NCBI RefSeq assembly: GCF_900187375.1
Contig: NZ_FYEW01000002.1
Location: 1,054,001-1,118,000, forward strand
Direction: 5' to 3'
Length of the DNA: 64,000 nt
Origin: Hymenobacter gelipurpurascens
GTDB taxonomy: Bacteria > Bacteroidota > Bacteroidia > Cytophagales > Hymenobacteraceae
The notes below the pieces were generated by a model that saw nothing but the letters and a program-made list of their open reading frames with translations, made no database searches and had not been told where the DNA came from. Position numbers and translations under genes: made by a program. Position 1 is the first letter of the stretch. Each line of letters opens with the position of its first letter. This document shows, one piece after another, positions 25,183 to 34,101 of this stretch.

Positions 25183-25731
25183 ATGAAGCTTAATCGTCGC
25201 CTCAACCAGCTTACCGAAGCCGACTACCGGAACCTGCTGGTTAACTACCGGCGCTATACCGACTTTAACTCGCTAGGACTGTTCCGCAGTCTACTAGAAA
25301 ACGAGAAGTTGACGTTGGAGCAGCGACTGCATTTGCGGGACGCCGCTATTGAGGCTTTTCCAAAGTTTTACGAGTTTTTACAGCTGAAAGATCCTTTCAC
25401 CTACTTGCGCCTCAACACGCTGGGCCAGGAGCTAACGGTGGCTGACGAACGGGCTGCGTGGGATGAAATTATCCGGGCACAACAGCGCATATTGACTGAG
25501 AAACGCATCCAGCACCGCAATTTTGGCACGTACGCTAAGCACAACTGCCCCTACGATACCTGTCCCTTTTACGGTCTGATGGTTCGACCAGGAGCACGCC
25601 TTGCTGAACACGTAATGCACTTTGACTCCGACAAGCGGATCTCCCACGGTGGACATATTAACCACAGAGCCGAGCAGCGCCGCCGGGAGCGGAAAGCCTG
25701 GGCCAACAAGCGAATCCATCTGGAAGAATGA
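25183..25731 (+). CDS. Hypothetical protein with CPYDTCPF motif and His cluster
   Basis: A protein of 182 residues. The first 110 residues are helical with many charged residues and no recognised domain. Residues 119-161 contain KHNCPYDTCPF (Cys122, Cys127) and HVMHFDSDKRISHGGHINH (His143, 146, 155, 158, 161), suggesting a metal site. The C-terminal 20 residues are basic (RRRERKAWANKR), compatible with nucleic-acid binding. The 15-base spacing after mnmD suggests cotranscription; a tRNA-related role is a guess. No named family recognised. Confidence 0.7.
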   Translation: MKLNRRLNQLTEADYRNLLVNYRRYTDFNSLGLFRSLLENEKLTLEQRLHLRDAAIEAFPKFYEFLQLKDPFTYLRLNTLGQELTVADERAAWDEIIRAQQRILTEKRIQHRNFGTYAKHNCPYDTCPFYGLMVRPGARLAEHVMHFDSDKRISHGGHINHRAEQRRRERKAWANKRIHLEE

Positions 25732-25778
25732 TAATGCGCCTGCTAACTTTCCTGCATCCTGTGTAAGTTCGGGCTATT

Positions 25779-26999
25779 ATGAGTCGAAAATTCCTGGAAA
25801 CCGACGGTCCTCAGTGGGTGCAGCAAGGCATTATCACGGAAGAGCAGCGGGAAAAACTACTGGCCCTCTACCCCACCGATGCCACAGCCATAGGCCTATT
25901 GCCCCTGCTGGGCAGCTTTTTGGTAGGCCTGAGTGCGCTGAGTCTGGTGGCCGCCAACTGGCAGGGCCTGCCGGAATGGGTACGTCTGGCGGTACTGCTG
26001 GGGGCACTGGGGGCCGCTTATGCAGCCGGTGAGCATTTCCGCCGCCGAGGCAACACCAACTTGGGCATGGGTCTGATTGCGCTGGGCCTGATTCTGTTCG
26101 GGGCCAGCATTGTGCTCACCAGCCAGCTCTATCAACTTATTGGGTATGACCTGACTGGCCTACTGGCCTGGGCCGTGGCTGGCATGGGCCTCACGTGGCT
26201 CTATCGTAGCCGCCTGCTGTTTATCATGACGGTCGTGATTGGGGGCATCGTGCAGGGCTACAACACCGGCCAGCTGGGCGCCTTCAGCTACCTCACGGCC
26301 GCTTTCACGGCGCTGGGCCTGGGCTACTTCTGGTGGCGCCGCCCCGATTCCCTGGCGGGCGGCGTGCTGGCTACCGGGCTGCTCTGGCAGGCGGCCTTGC
26401 TGATTAATCATCTGCACATCAAAATCACGTGGTTCTTTGTGCCCGCCATGCTCATTTACGCCTTCGGCGACTGGCAGCCCGACCGTCCGGCGGGCCGGGC
26501 CATGCAGGGGCCGCCGCTGGTAGCCGCTTTCCTGTTTACGCTGGGTCTGGCCTTGTTCGGCGAGTCGGATATGTACACAGGCGAGCTACGGCCGCCGCTA
26601 CTGGCCTACCTGGGGGCTATGGGCGCGGTGCTGGCGCTGTCGTTGGTGGGCAAGCAGCGGCGCGGCCGCCTCAGCAGTGCCACCGATTGGCTGCTGCTCT
26701 TACCCGGTTTTTACTTTACGGGTGGCCTACCACTGGCCGTGGCTACGCTGGTAGTATTGTACGCTTACTCGGGCTCGGTGCTCTTCCGGGCACACCAGGA
26801 GCAAAACCCCGACCGCGTAACGCTGGGCACCGTGCTGTTCATCATCACCACGGCAGTGGCCTACTTCAAGCTCACATGGGGCTTCATGGATAAGTCGCTG
26901 TTTTTCCTGCTGGGCGGCGTACTGTTGTTGAGCTTGAGCTGGTACCTGCGCCGTCGGGCCAACCACACGTTTGCCGATAAATCAACTGCCAAGTCATGA
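25779..26999 (+). CDS. DUF2157 multi-pass membrane protein
   Basis: A protein of 406 residues. The N-terminal 40 residues (WVQQGIITEEQREKLLALY) are the soluble start of DUF2157, followed by about 12-13 hydrophobic helices. The pattern LPLLGSFLVGLSALSLVAANWQGLP is diagnostic of the domain. It precedes the GDYXXLXY protein with a four-base ATGA overlap; the two families are regularly found together in Bacteroidota and Proteobacteria and presumably work in one membrane complex of unknown purpose. Confidence 0.9.
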   Translation: MSRKFLETDGPQWVQQGIITEEQREKLLALYPTDATAIGLLPLLGSFLVGLSALSLVAANWQGLPEWVRLAVLLGALGAAYAAGEHFRRRGNTNLGMGLIALGLILFGASIVLTSQLYQLIGYDLTGLLAWAVAGMGLTWLYRSRLLFIMTVVIGGIVQGYNTGQLGAFSYLTAAFTALGLGYFWWRRPDSLAGGVLATGLLWQAALLINHLHIKITWFFVPAMLIYAFGDWQPDRPAGRAMQGPPLVAAFLFTLGLALFGESDMYTGELRPPLLAYLGAMGAVLALSLVGKQRRGRLSSATDWLLLLPGFYFTGGLPLAVATLVVLYAYSGSVLFRAHQEQNPDRVTLGTVLFIITTAVAYFKLTWGFMDKSLFFLLGGVLLLSLSWYLRRRANHTFADKSTAKS

Positions 27000-27574
27000 G
27001 CGAGCCGACCACATCCGCTCCGACTGCGCCCGGCGCCCGCCCCCTAGGCCAGGTAGCCAATCTGCCGCTGCCGCAACTGCGGCGGTGGCTGAAGTGGCTG
27101 GTGGCAGCGCAAGTGCTCTTCGTACTGGGCGTGGCAGTAGCCGGCTACGCCACAGAAGCGTTGGGCCGCACCATCTCGCTCCGCACCACCCCCGTAGATC
27201 CGCGCGACCTGCTCTACGGCGACTATGTCCGGCTGAACTATGCCATCAGCCAGCTCCCGGGCCATCTGTGGAAAGGCAAGGAGCTTCCGCGCCGGCAGCA
27301 GGCGGCCTACGTGCTCCTGGAGCCACGCAATGGCACCTTTGAGGCCGTAGGCGTGTACCCCGAAAAGCCCGAAACCAAACCTGACCAGGCAGTGCTGCGG
27401 GGCTCAGTGCAGGATGTATGGCGGCGCGGTATGCGCCTGCGCTACGGCCTGGAGCGCTACTATGTGCCCGAAAATATGGGCCGCCAATTAGAGCAACGCC
27501 AGTCGTTGCGGGTGCAAGTGAGCATTGCGCCCTGGGGCCAGGCGCGCATCACCAAAGTAGAAGTAGCCCCCTAA
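26996..27574 (+). CDS. GDYXXLXY domain membrane-anchored protein
   Basis: A protein of 192 residues. One membrane helix (about 32-52) follows a Pro-rich cytoplasmic start, then a periplasmic beta-rich domain with the family motif RDLLYGDYVRLNY (GDYVRLNY at about 74-81) and a second conserved part, RYGLERYYVPE (about 141). The start ATG overlaps the stop of the DUF2157 gene, so expression is coupled. Family function unknown; always paired with DUF2157-like partners. Confidence 0.92.
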   Translation: MSEPTTSAPTAPGARPLGQVANLPLPQLRRWLKWLVAAQVLFVLGVAVAGYATEALGRTISLRTTPVDPRDLLYGDYVRLNYAISQLPGHLWKGKELPRRQQAAYVLLEPRNGTFEAVGVYPEKPETKPDQAVLRGSVQDVWRRGMRLRYGLERYYVPENMGRQLEQRQSLRVQVSIAPWGQARITKVEVAP

Positions 27575-27738
27575 ACTGCTGCCGTTTCCCTAGTGGGTTA
27601 TCTGCCGGCTTGCTAGGCCTATGGGGTGTTTTTCTCAAAGCGGTTGCTACACGGTTTTATCCACTATATATTGCTACTTTAATTTCCGCCTCTATTAGTC
27701 TGCGGCGGCTCTATCTCTATTCTTAATTTATCCCTCTT

Positions 27739-27879
27739 ATGAAAAGTGGATTGTGCAAACTAGCTCAGGTTTTAGCCGCGCAGCGCACCAATTCTCCCGC
27801 ATCTTCCGATAAAGACACGCCTCCCAAAAGCCGCCGACGCAACCGGGCCGAAAGCTCGGCCTTTTCTACCCAGTCCTAA
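27739..27879 (+). CDS. Possible very small basic protein (46 residues)
   Basis: An ATG-to-TAA frame of 46 codons in the 418-base gap between the GDYXXLXY gene and the 5-formyl-THF cyclo-ligase gene. The N-terminal half is helical (MKSGLCKLAQVLAAQR), the C-terminal half disordered with KSRRRNRAESSAF. It is preceded by an AT-rich stretch (TTATCCACTATATATTGC) that could be a promoter. No homologue recognised, so it may be chance. The rest of the gap (27575-27738, 27880-27992) shows nothing. Confidence 0.3.
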   Translation: MKSGLCKLAQVLAAQRTNSPASSDKDTPPKSRRRNRAESSAFSTQS

Positions 27880-27992
27880 GGACCAGTTAGCGTTGCAACG
27901 TCAGTACGAGAGAGTTTTAGACAAGTGGACGCCAGATCAAGCAGAACGTTGCTCTTTTACTGTCTGTCCATGCACGCTTATAGTGTACAACG

Positions 27993-28571
27993 CTAGGCGT
28001 CAAACCGCCACACTTGCTCCGGCGTGATGCAGGCGTGCAGGCGTACATCACCAGCCCAGGCGTCCGCTATGCGCGGCACGGGGGGCTCCAGGCACAGGCC
28101 GATGCGCAATGTATCGGGCCGGCACTGGCCTAGAAACTGGTCGTAGAAGCCTTTGCCGTAGCCTACGCGGTGGCCGGTTTCATCGAAAGCCAGCAGCGGC
28201 ACTAGCACCGCATCTAATTGCGCTGGCTGCACTTCGGTGGCACCTACTGGCTCCGGAATGCCCCAGCGGTTATTCAGTAACTGCGTTTCGGGCGTGAGGT
28301 GATAGTGGCGCAAAGTTCGGCCATCGGCCTGCACTACGGGTACAGCCAGCTTTACCGCCTGCTGGTGGGCCCACAGGTGCCGAATGAGCAGCCAAGTATC
28401 CGGCTCATGCTGCTGTGGAATCGGCAGAAATACATGCAGCCACCGCCACTGCGCTAACAAAAACTCCTGCACCAGCTGTTGCCACAACAGAGCGCTACGG
28501 CGCGCTACCTCTGCCTCAGGCAGGGCGCGACGGCGGGCCAGGGCTTCGCGACGGAGGTCAGCTTTAATCAC
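27993..28571 (-). CDS. 5-formyltetrahydrofolate cyclo-ligase
   Basis: A protein of 192 residues, typical of the family. It uses ATP to turn 5-formyl-THF into 5,10-methenyl-THF and so recycles a folate storage form. Seen: KADLRREALARRRAL (N-terminal basic helix), ALLAF-type strand PLLAFDETGHRVGYGKGFYDQFL (about 131-153; GYGKGFYD binds ATP phosphate) and C-terminal VWRFDA. The start ATG at 28569-28571 is supported by the family N-terminus. No operon partner; followed by the small unknown region. Confidence 0.93.
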   Translation of the reverse strand: MIKADLRREALARRRALPEAEVARRSALLWQQLVQEFLLAQWRWLHVFLPIPQQHEPDTWLLIRHLWAHQQAVKLAVPVVQADGRTLRHYHLTPETQLLNNRWGIPEPVGATEVQPAQLDAVLVPLLAFDETGHRVGYGKGFYDQFLGQCRPDTLRIGLCLEPPVPRIADAWAGDVRLHACITPEQVWRFDA

Positions 28572-28655
28572 GTATTGATTTGTATTTCAGACAATGACAC
28601 TCGCCTCTTACAGACAAGTTGAGCCTGTGAGAAGCGGATTTAGCTACAATAGCGG

Positions 28656-29552
28656 TCAATCCAAAGCCGTTACGAAGAAGCCCAGCTTGGGCTGCATGCC
28701 CGCCAGACGTGCTCCTAACGATACGTTTCCCCAATCGTCCTGACTGGTTTTACGGAAATATATGGAGCCGTTGCCGTAGCCGAGGGCGCTAGAGAAAGCC
28801 AGGTTTTTGCTCACTTGCTGCACATCACCTCCATCAATCCATTCCAACGTCAGCAGAAAGTCCTCGTCTACCACCAATTGGTCGGCGGCCAGGTCCACAG
28901 TCAGCGGAGAATTACCTGTTGCCCGGCTGGCGGTTGTTATGACTAGGTTACGGGTGAGCAGCTTCTCCTCCGACGGCTTTCCATTGGCCAGCATCTTGTA
29001 CAGATTTACCCGAAAGCGCAGGGTATCTGGCTGACTATAGAGCACGTTAAAGCTAGCCGTCAGAATCTTAGTCGGCTTGTGCTTCAGAGAGATGACCATG
29101 CCCATTTCGGCCCCCAGATGATCGGCTTTGAGCTTGGAAATTACCACCTCGGAGTTGCTGGTGCAGCCCAAGGTACGGTTGCGCTTGTACAGCCCCGGAG
29201 CCAGCACCCGCACGGCACCCAGGCCCACGGCGGCCCGAGTAAGCCGCACGCCTGGCCGAGCAACCAGGTCCCGTAGCAGCACCTGTTGCGGCTCATAACC
29301 GATACTCGAAATGCGCACCGTATCGGTTAGGTGGGCAGCGGTGTAAGCAAGCTGGTAAGCACCATGTTCATCGGCCACGGTACCTACGCTTTTACCAGGA
29401 ATACCGACGTTAGCGTAGGGTATCGGCTCTGCGGCTGAAGCGGCCGTAATGGTGCCAGTCAGGGTTTGACCGTGGGCGGCACCAGTCAGCAGCAGACCCA
29501 GCCCCGTAAAAAGCAGCAGAAAATAGCGGAGCGAAACAAGAGTAGAGAACAT
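28656..29552 (-). CDS. Secreted protein with carboxypeptidase-like regulatory domain
   Basis: A protein of 298 residues from ATG 29550-29552 with a signal peptide (to about residue 29, AHG-QTL). Residues 30-115 form a CarboxypepD_reg-like beta-sandwich (GTITAASAAEPIPYANVGIPGKSVGTVADEHGAYQL), as at the N-terminus of TonB-dependent receptors. The remaining 180 residues form a beta-rich domain (LGCTSNSEVVISKLKA, then a long region with LRFRVNLYKM) without a known name. No TonB plug or barrel is present, so it is not a receptor itself. Likely a periplasmic or surface protein. Same strand as bshC. Confidence 0.8.
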   Translation of the reverse strand: MFSTLVSLRYFLLLFTGLGLLLTGAAHGQTLTGTITAASAAEPIPYANVGIPGKSVGTVADEHGAYQLAYTAAHLTDTVRISSIGYEPQQVLLRDLVARPGVRLTRAAVGLGAVRVLAPGLYKRNRTLGCTSNSEVVISKLKADHLGAEMGMVISLKHKPTKILTASFNVLYSQPDTLRFRVNLYKMLANGKPSEEKLLTRNLVITTASRATGNSPLTVDLAADQLVVDEDFLLTLEWIDGGDVQQVSKNLAFSSALGYGNGSIYFRKTSQDDWGNVSLGARLAGMQPKLGFFVTALD

Positions 29553-29660
29553 CGACAACTGTAAGAATAAGGAAGAGATACCCTTACCTGATGCACATTG
29601 GACGTCTACAGTTGCCAAGCCGACACAAAAATGGTATTTCCTTTGCGCCCACTAAACCCG

Positions 29661-31253
29661 CTACTCCTCTTCCAGCACCGTGAATTCCAGAGCCAGCGGG
29701 TCAAAGGCTTCCAGCAGCTGGTCGATGAACTGCGGGTTGTTGATAAGGATGCTCAGCACATTATCCTCGCGCTCCTGCAACGAGCCGCCGGGGAAAAGCT
29801 TCTCCTTGAGGGCCGTAAGCTGACTGTAGGCCACTTCGTGCTTGGCTTCGGCGGCTTTGCTCAGTCGTTTTTCCAGGCCTGCGAGGCTGCCAGCCACTTT
29901 CTGCTGCTCAGCGGCCACGGTTTTTACCAGAGTCGGGTCGAGGCGCTGGGCCAAGTCTGATACTTCCTTGAACACGGCCGCCAGCGCCTGCTGCTGCTCC
30001 GCGAGGCTTACTTCCTCCTGGCCTAGCGAGGCACCTACCTGCTTCTTCAGGTCCGGCAGCGGACGGAAAATATCGGTGGCGGTGAGGCCCAGCTTGCGCA
30101 GCTTGCCGGCATTGGCCTTCCCAATGTACAGCCCGGAATTGCGCAACAGCAGAATGGGGAAAGGCACTTGGTTATCAGTGAAAATCTGCTTCAGCTGGAA
30201 CCAGTAGGCCACCTCGGCGGCGCCGCCAATGTAGCACAGGTTGGGCAACAGGAGCTCCTGGTATAGTGGCCGCAGCACCACATTAGGGCTGAATTGCTCC
30301 GGATGCTGGCGGGCCAGCTCCAGCAGCTCTTCCTGGCTATGACATCGGTTGGTATTGCGCACCGTGATTTGCACGCAGTCCTGGGCCGCATCGTATTCCA
30401 GTCGCTCCCGCTTGCCGCCATCAGTAAGGAAAAATAGATTCAGGGGGCGCGAGTACACCTGGGGCTTGTAGCCCGCCGCCTCAAGCTGCTGGTTAGTAGC
30501 CTGTACCGCTTTATTGGAGGCCTGCTGCTGAATTTCCTTTTCCAGCACGGGCACCAACGCCTGCTTTAGTGAGGCTGAGTCGCCATCTAATGCTACTAAC
30601 CCATACTGGCCAAATAAGGCATGCGTGAGCTTGCGCATGGCCTCGGCCAGCGTAGCCGAGCTGGTGTAGGCCTCCCGGAAGGCGGCCGGAATATCGGCGG
30701 GCAATTGTTGGAGCAGTTCTTCCTCCAGCCCATCGAGCGGCAGCCGACCTACGGGGCCGCCGGTGTTGGCAGCATTCCACTCATACTTCTTCCCGAATAG
30801 GTTTAGGTGGTTGATTTCGGCGAAATCGTGGTCTTCCGTTGCCATCCAGTACACCGGCACAAAATCGTGCTGCGGGTACTTCTCCTTGAGCTGACGGCAC
30901 AGCTTGAGCGCCGTCACAATCTTATAGATAAAGTACAGCGGGCCGGTCAGCAGGTTAAGCTGGTGGCCGGTGGTGATGGTGAAGGTAGTGTCCTTCTCCA
31001 GCAGCGCCAGGTTGGCCTGCACCGCCGGGTTCAGTTCGGGCAAAGCAGCATACTGCTCCCGTAGGCCTGCCACCAGACGCTGGCGGGCTTTGGGCGTGTA
31101 GGAGGCTTGTTTTTCTTCTATCTGGGCCGCAAATTCCTTCAGAGCAGGAAAGCGGTGGTAGTACTGACTGAGTTCCGGGCGCCGGCTGAGGTAGTCGGTG
31201 AGGAGAGACGAGAAAGAGCCGGTGTCGGCGTAGCGGAGGGTCGTAACGGACAT
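29661..31253 (-). CDS. bshC: Bacillithiol biosynthesis cysteine-adding enzyme BshC
   Basis: A protein of 530 residues from ATG 31251-31253. It joins cysteine to GlcN-malate, the last step of bacillithiol, the main low-molecular thiol in many Firmicutes and Bacteroidota. Seen: the Rossmann-like core with TITTGHQLNLLTGPLYFIYKIVTALKL (about 93-119), VPVYWMATEDHDFAEIN (about 134) and a long C-terminal coiled coil (about 390-480). bshA and bshB are not in the window. The gene lies after rimO on the same strand but is separated from it by an inverted repeat and a terminator. Confidence 0.95.
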   Translation of the reverse strand: MSVTTLRYADTGSFSSLLTDYLSRRPELSQYYHRFPALKEFAAQIEEKQASYTPKARQRLVAGLREQYAALPELNPAVQANLALLEKDTTFTITTGHQLNLLTGPLYFIYKIVTALKLCRQLKEKYPQHDFVPVYWMATEDHDFAEINHLNLFGKKYEWNAANTGGPVGRLPLDGLEEELLQQLPADIPAAFREAYTSSATLAEAMRKLTHALFGQYGLVALDGDSASLKQALVPVLEKEIQQQASNKAVQATNQQLEAAGYKPQVYSRPLNLFFLTDGGKRERLEYDAAQDCVQITVRNTNRCHSQEELLELARQHPEQFSPNVVLRPLYQELLLPNLCYIGGAAEVAYWFQLKQIFTDNQVPFPILLLRNSGLYIGKANAGKLRKLGLTATDIFRPLPDLKKQVGASLGQEEVSLAEQQQALAAVFKEVSDLAQRLDPTLVKTVAAEQQKVAGSLAGLEKRLSKAAEAKHEVAYSQLTALKEKLFPGGSLQEREDNVLSILINNPQFIDQLLEAFDPLALEFTVLEEE

Positions 31254-31440
31254 GGATTGGAGAGTAATTCGGCTATAACCGGCCAGACGCCACAAAGTAA
31301 CTGGGTATTTGTCGGAACCAGCATCGGCCGGCTGGTAGGCCACTTACGTTTCCCACCTGAATATCGACGCGCATCGTGCAAAAGCCGTTTTTGACGGCTA
31401 GGCCACTCCTGTTGAGCACCGTAAATTTTATGCACCTATT

Positions 31441-31523
31441 TGTCATTGTTCGGGCAGCGCGGGGAATCTACCAACTGGCCTAGAGGCTAACCCAGATTCC
31501 TCCCCGCGGTCGGAATGACAACG
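31441..31523. repeat. Imperfect intergenic inverted repeat (TGTCATT class)
   Basis: TGTCATTGTTCGGGCAGCGC... at 31441 is roughly complemented by AGATTCCTCCCCGCGGTCGG...ATGACA ending at 31523. The arms share TGTCATT and CGCGGGGA-type blocks with gaps. The centre contains AACTGGCCTAG. Related to the other GTCAT-type elements. Confidence 0.65.
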
Positions 31524-31525
31524 AA

Positions 31526-31563
31526 AAAACCCTGCTTCAGCCAATCAGCCAAAGCAGGGTTTC
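31526..31563 (-). terminator. rimO terminator
   Basis: AAACCCTGCTT pairs with AAGCAGGGTTT, loop CAGCCAATCAGCCA, with an A-run that is a T-run on the transcribed strand. Confidence 0.8.
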
Positions 31564-31584
31564 TATCCGAGTGGCCTAGGCCAG

Positions 31585-32898
31585 TTAAATTAGTTTGCCA
31601 TACAAATCGAAGTCCGAGGCTTCCGTGATTTGTACTTGGGCAAAGTCGCCGAGGCGCACATACGTGTCTTTGGTAGCGGGCACCAGCACCTCGTTATCTA
31701 CTTCCGGCGAATCGAACTCGGTGCGGCCCACGAAGTAGCCGCTTTCCTTGCGGTCGAAGAGCACTTTGTAGGTCTGGCCTACTTTCTCTTCGTTCAGCTC
31801 CATCGAGATGCCCTGCTGCAGCTCCATAATCTGGTCGGCGCGGTCCTGCTTTACTTCGGCGGGCACATCGTCGGGCAGCGAGTAGGAGTGCGTATTGTCC
31901 TCGTGCGAGTAGGTGAAGATGCCGAGACGGTCGAAGCGGGTTTCCTCCACAAAGTTGTAGAGGTCTTCAAAATCCTGCTGCGTCTCGCCGGGGTGACCGG
32001 CAATCAGCGTGGTGCGCAAGGCAATATTGGGCACGCGCTGGCGGATGGTATCTACCAGCTCCACCGTACGGCGCTTGCTGATACCGCGGCGCATGGTTTT
32101 CAACATGTTATCCGAAATATGCTGCAGGGGCATATCTAGGTACTTGCAGATGTTATCGCGCTCATTCATCACGTCCAGCGCATCCAGCGGGAACTGCGAG
32201 GGGTAGGCATACTGCATCCGGATCCAGTCGATTCCGTTCACATCCGAGAGGTGGCGCAACAAATCCGCCAGTTTCCGCTCGCCGTAGTGCTGCAGGCCAT
32301 AGTAGGTCAAGTCCTGGGCAATTAGAATCAGCTCCTTCGTGCCCATCGAGGCCAAGCGGTTGGCTTCTTTCACCAGATCTTCAATGGGGCGGTCCATGTG
32401 CTTGCCGCGCATCAGCGGGATGGCACAAAACGAGCACGGACGGTTGCAGCCTTCTGCAATTTTGAAGTAGGCGTAGTGCTTGGGCGTCGTCAGCAGCCGC
32501 TCGCCCACCAGCTCGTGCATGTAGTCGGCCTCCAGCGTTTTCATCAGCTGCGGCAGCTCCAGCGTCCCGAAATAGGCATCTACCTGCGGAATTTCGGCCT
32601 CCAGGTCGTCCTTATAGCGCTGTGACAGGCAACCAGTTACATAGAGCTTGTCCAGTTTGCCGGCTTCCTTCTCATCGGCGTAGCGCAGAATGGTGTCGAT
32701 GCTTTCCTGCTTGGCGTTATCTATAAAGCCGCAGGTATTGATGATGACAATATTGGCGTCGCTCTGCTCGGCTTCGTGCGTCACCTCAAACTGGTTAGCG
32801 CGCAGCTGGCCCATGAGTACTTCGGAGTCCACGATGTTCTTGGAGCAGCCTAGAGTGATGACGTTGACTTTATTGGCCTGCTGGCTTCTTACTTTCAT
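31585..32898 (-). CDS. rimO: Ribosomal protein S12 methylthiotransferase
   Basis: A protein of 437 residues from ATG 32896-32898. Radical SAM enzyme that adds a methylthio group to the conserved Asp of ribosomal protein S12. Domain order: UPF0004 (about 10-110, with GCSKNIVDSE and INTCGFIDNAKQES), radical SAM with CNRPCSFC (CxxxCxxC, about 150) and C-terminal TRAM (about 370-437). The sequence CSKNIVDSE is RimO-specific and separates it from MiaB. Upstream promoter box at 32982. A terminator lies after the stop. Confidence 0.96.
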   Translation of the reverse strand: MKVRSQQANKVNVITLGCSKNIVDSEVLMGQLRANQFEVTHEAEQSDANIVIINTCGFIDNAKQESIDTILRYADEKEAGKLDKLYVTGCLSQRYKDDLEAEIPQVDAYFGTLELPQLMKTLEADYMHELVGERLLTTPKHYAYFKIAEGCNRPCSFCAIPLMRGKHMDRPIEDLVKEANRLASMGTKELILIAQDLTYYGLQHYGERKLADLLRHLSDVNGIDWIRMQYAYPSQFPLDALDVMNERDNICKYLDMPLQHISDNMLKTMRRGISKRRTVELVDTIRQRVPNIALRTTLIAGHPGETQQDFEDLYNFVEETRFDRLGIFTYSHEDNTHSYSLPDDVPAEVKQDRADQIMELQQGISMELNEEKVGQTYKVLFDRKESGYFVGRTEFDSPEVDNEVLVPATKDTYVRLGDFAQVQITEASDFDLYGKLI

Positions 32899-32981
32899 GC
32901 TGGATTGGGTAGGCAGGCGGCCGGGCAATCCTTTCTATGTGAGAAGGTTGCCCGCTACGGCCCGCGGCGAAAATCGGACCG

Positions 32982-32989
32982 CAAAGGTA
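32982..32989 (-). promoter_or_regulatory. -7 promoter element upstream of rimO
   Basis: TACCTTTG on the minus strand, an exact consensus match, about 84 bases upstream of the rimO ATG. Confidence 0.5.
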
Positions 32990-33056
32990 CGAACTCGGCA
33001 ACGCCTTTTCCTACTGGGAACGTTCCTTTGTGCGAAAGGCTATAGCGCTAGAAACA

Positions 33057-33100
33057 GTTATTCCGAGCGAAGCGAGGCATCTCGCTCCGCTCGGAATGAC
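33057..33100. repeat. Short intergenic inverted repeat (ATTCCGAGCGAAGCGAG)
   Basis: ATTCCGAGCGAAGCGAG (from 33060) pairs with CTCGCTCCGCTCGGAAT around GCAT, one mismatch, ending in GAC. It lies just downstream of ftsY on the transcribed strand and can act as its terminator. The end TCGGAATGAC matches the class at 31441. Confidence 0.8.
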
Positions 33101-33118
33101 GAGCTTATTGGCCTAGGC

Positions 33119-34090
33119 CTATTTCTTAAACAGCGAGTTCACGTAAGTGTGGCGGTCAAACAGCTGCAGGTCTGTCATCTTCTCGCCCACCCCGATGTAG
33201 CGCACCGGAATGTTGAACTGGTCACTGATGCCGATAACCACGCCACCACGGGCCGTGCCGTCGAGCTTGGTGATGGCCAGCGCAGATACTTCGGTGGCTT
33301 TGGTGAATTCTTTGGCTTGCAGGAAGGCGTTCTGGCCCGTGCTGCCATCGAGCACTAGCAGCACTTCGTGCGGCGCATCCGGAATCACCTTCTGCATCAC
33401 GCGCTTGATCTTGCTGAGCTCGTTCATCAGGTTCACCTTGTTATGCAGGCGGCCGGCCGTATCAATAATCACCACATCGGCGCCCATCTCCACACCTTTC
33501 TGCACGGCATCGTAGGCCACTGAGGCGGGGTCGGTATTCATGCCGTGCGAAATCACAGGTACACCTACCCGGTCGCCCCATACAATCAGCTGATCGACTG
33601 CAGCGGCCCGGAAGGTATCGGCGGCACCGAGTACTACTTTTTTACCAGCTGAGTGAAAACGGTGCGCCAGCTTACCAATAGTGGTGGTTTTGCCTACCCC
33701 ATTCACGCCCACCACCATAATCACGAAGGGCTGGCCAGAAGTATCGGGGCGGTCCAGCAGGGCGGTGGAGCCGGAGTTGTTATCTGAGAGCAACGCCACA
33801 ATCTCTTCGCGCAGAATGCGGTCAAGCTCCGAGGTGCTTACGTACTTGTCGCGCGCCACCCGCTTCTCAATGCGGTCAATGACCTTCACGGTGGTATCAA
33901 TGCCTACATCGGCGTGCACCAGCAACGTTTCCAAGTCATCCAGCACGGCCTCATCGACCACGTTCTTGCCGACTACTGCCTTACTAAGCTGATCAAAGAA
34001 GCTGGCTTTGGTCTTTTCCAGACCTTTATCCAGCGACTCCTGCTGCTCCTTGCTTTCCTTATCCTTCTTGAAAAAATCGAAAAGTCCCAT
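33119..34090 (-). CDS. ftsY: Signal recognition particle receptor FtsY
   Basis: A protein of 323 residues. SRP-type GTPase that docks ribosome-SRP complexes at the membrane for cotranslational insertion. N domain (about 25-105, helical), then G domain with G1 GVNGVGKTTTIGKLA (about 129), DTFRAAAVDQL (about 158), G3 DTAGR (about 211) and TKLDGTARGG (about 273). The acidic A domain is almost absent (about 20 residues), as is usual in Bacteroidota. The start MGLFDFFKKD fits the family. The stop TAG is in TAGGCCTAGGCC. It lies downstream of DUF4295 and rpmG on the same strand. Confidence 0.97.
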   Translation of the reverse strand: MGLFDFFKKDKESKEQQESLDKGLEKTKASFFDQLSKAVVGKNVVDEAVLDDLETLLVHADVGIDTTVKVIDRIEKRVARDKYVSTSELDRILREEIVALLSDNNSGSTALLDRPDTSGQPFVIMVVGVNGVGKTTTIGKLAHRFHSAGKKVVLGAADTFRAAAVDQLIVWGDRVGVPVISHGMNTDPASVAYDAVQKGVEMGADVVIIDTAGRLHNKVNLMNELSKIKRVMQKVIPDAPHEVLLVLDGSTGQNAFLQAKEFTKATEVSALAITKLDGTARGGVVIGISDQFNIPVRYIGVGEKMTDLQLFDRHTYVNSLFKK

Positions 34091-34101
34091 TCGGTCAGGA
34101 T

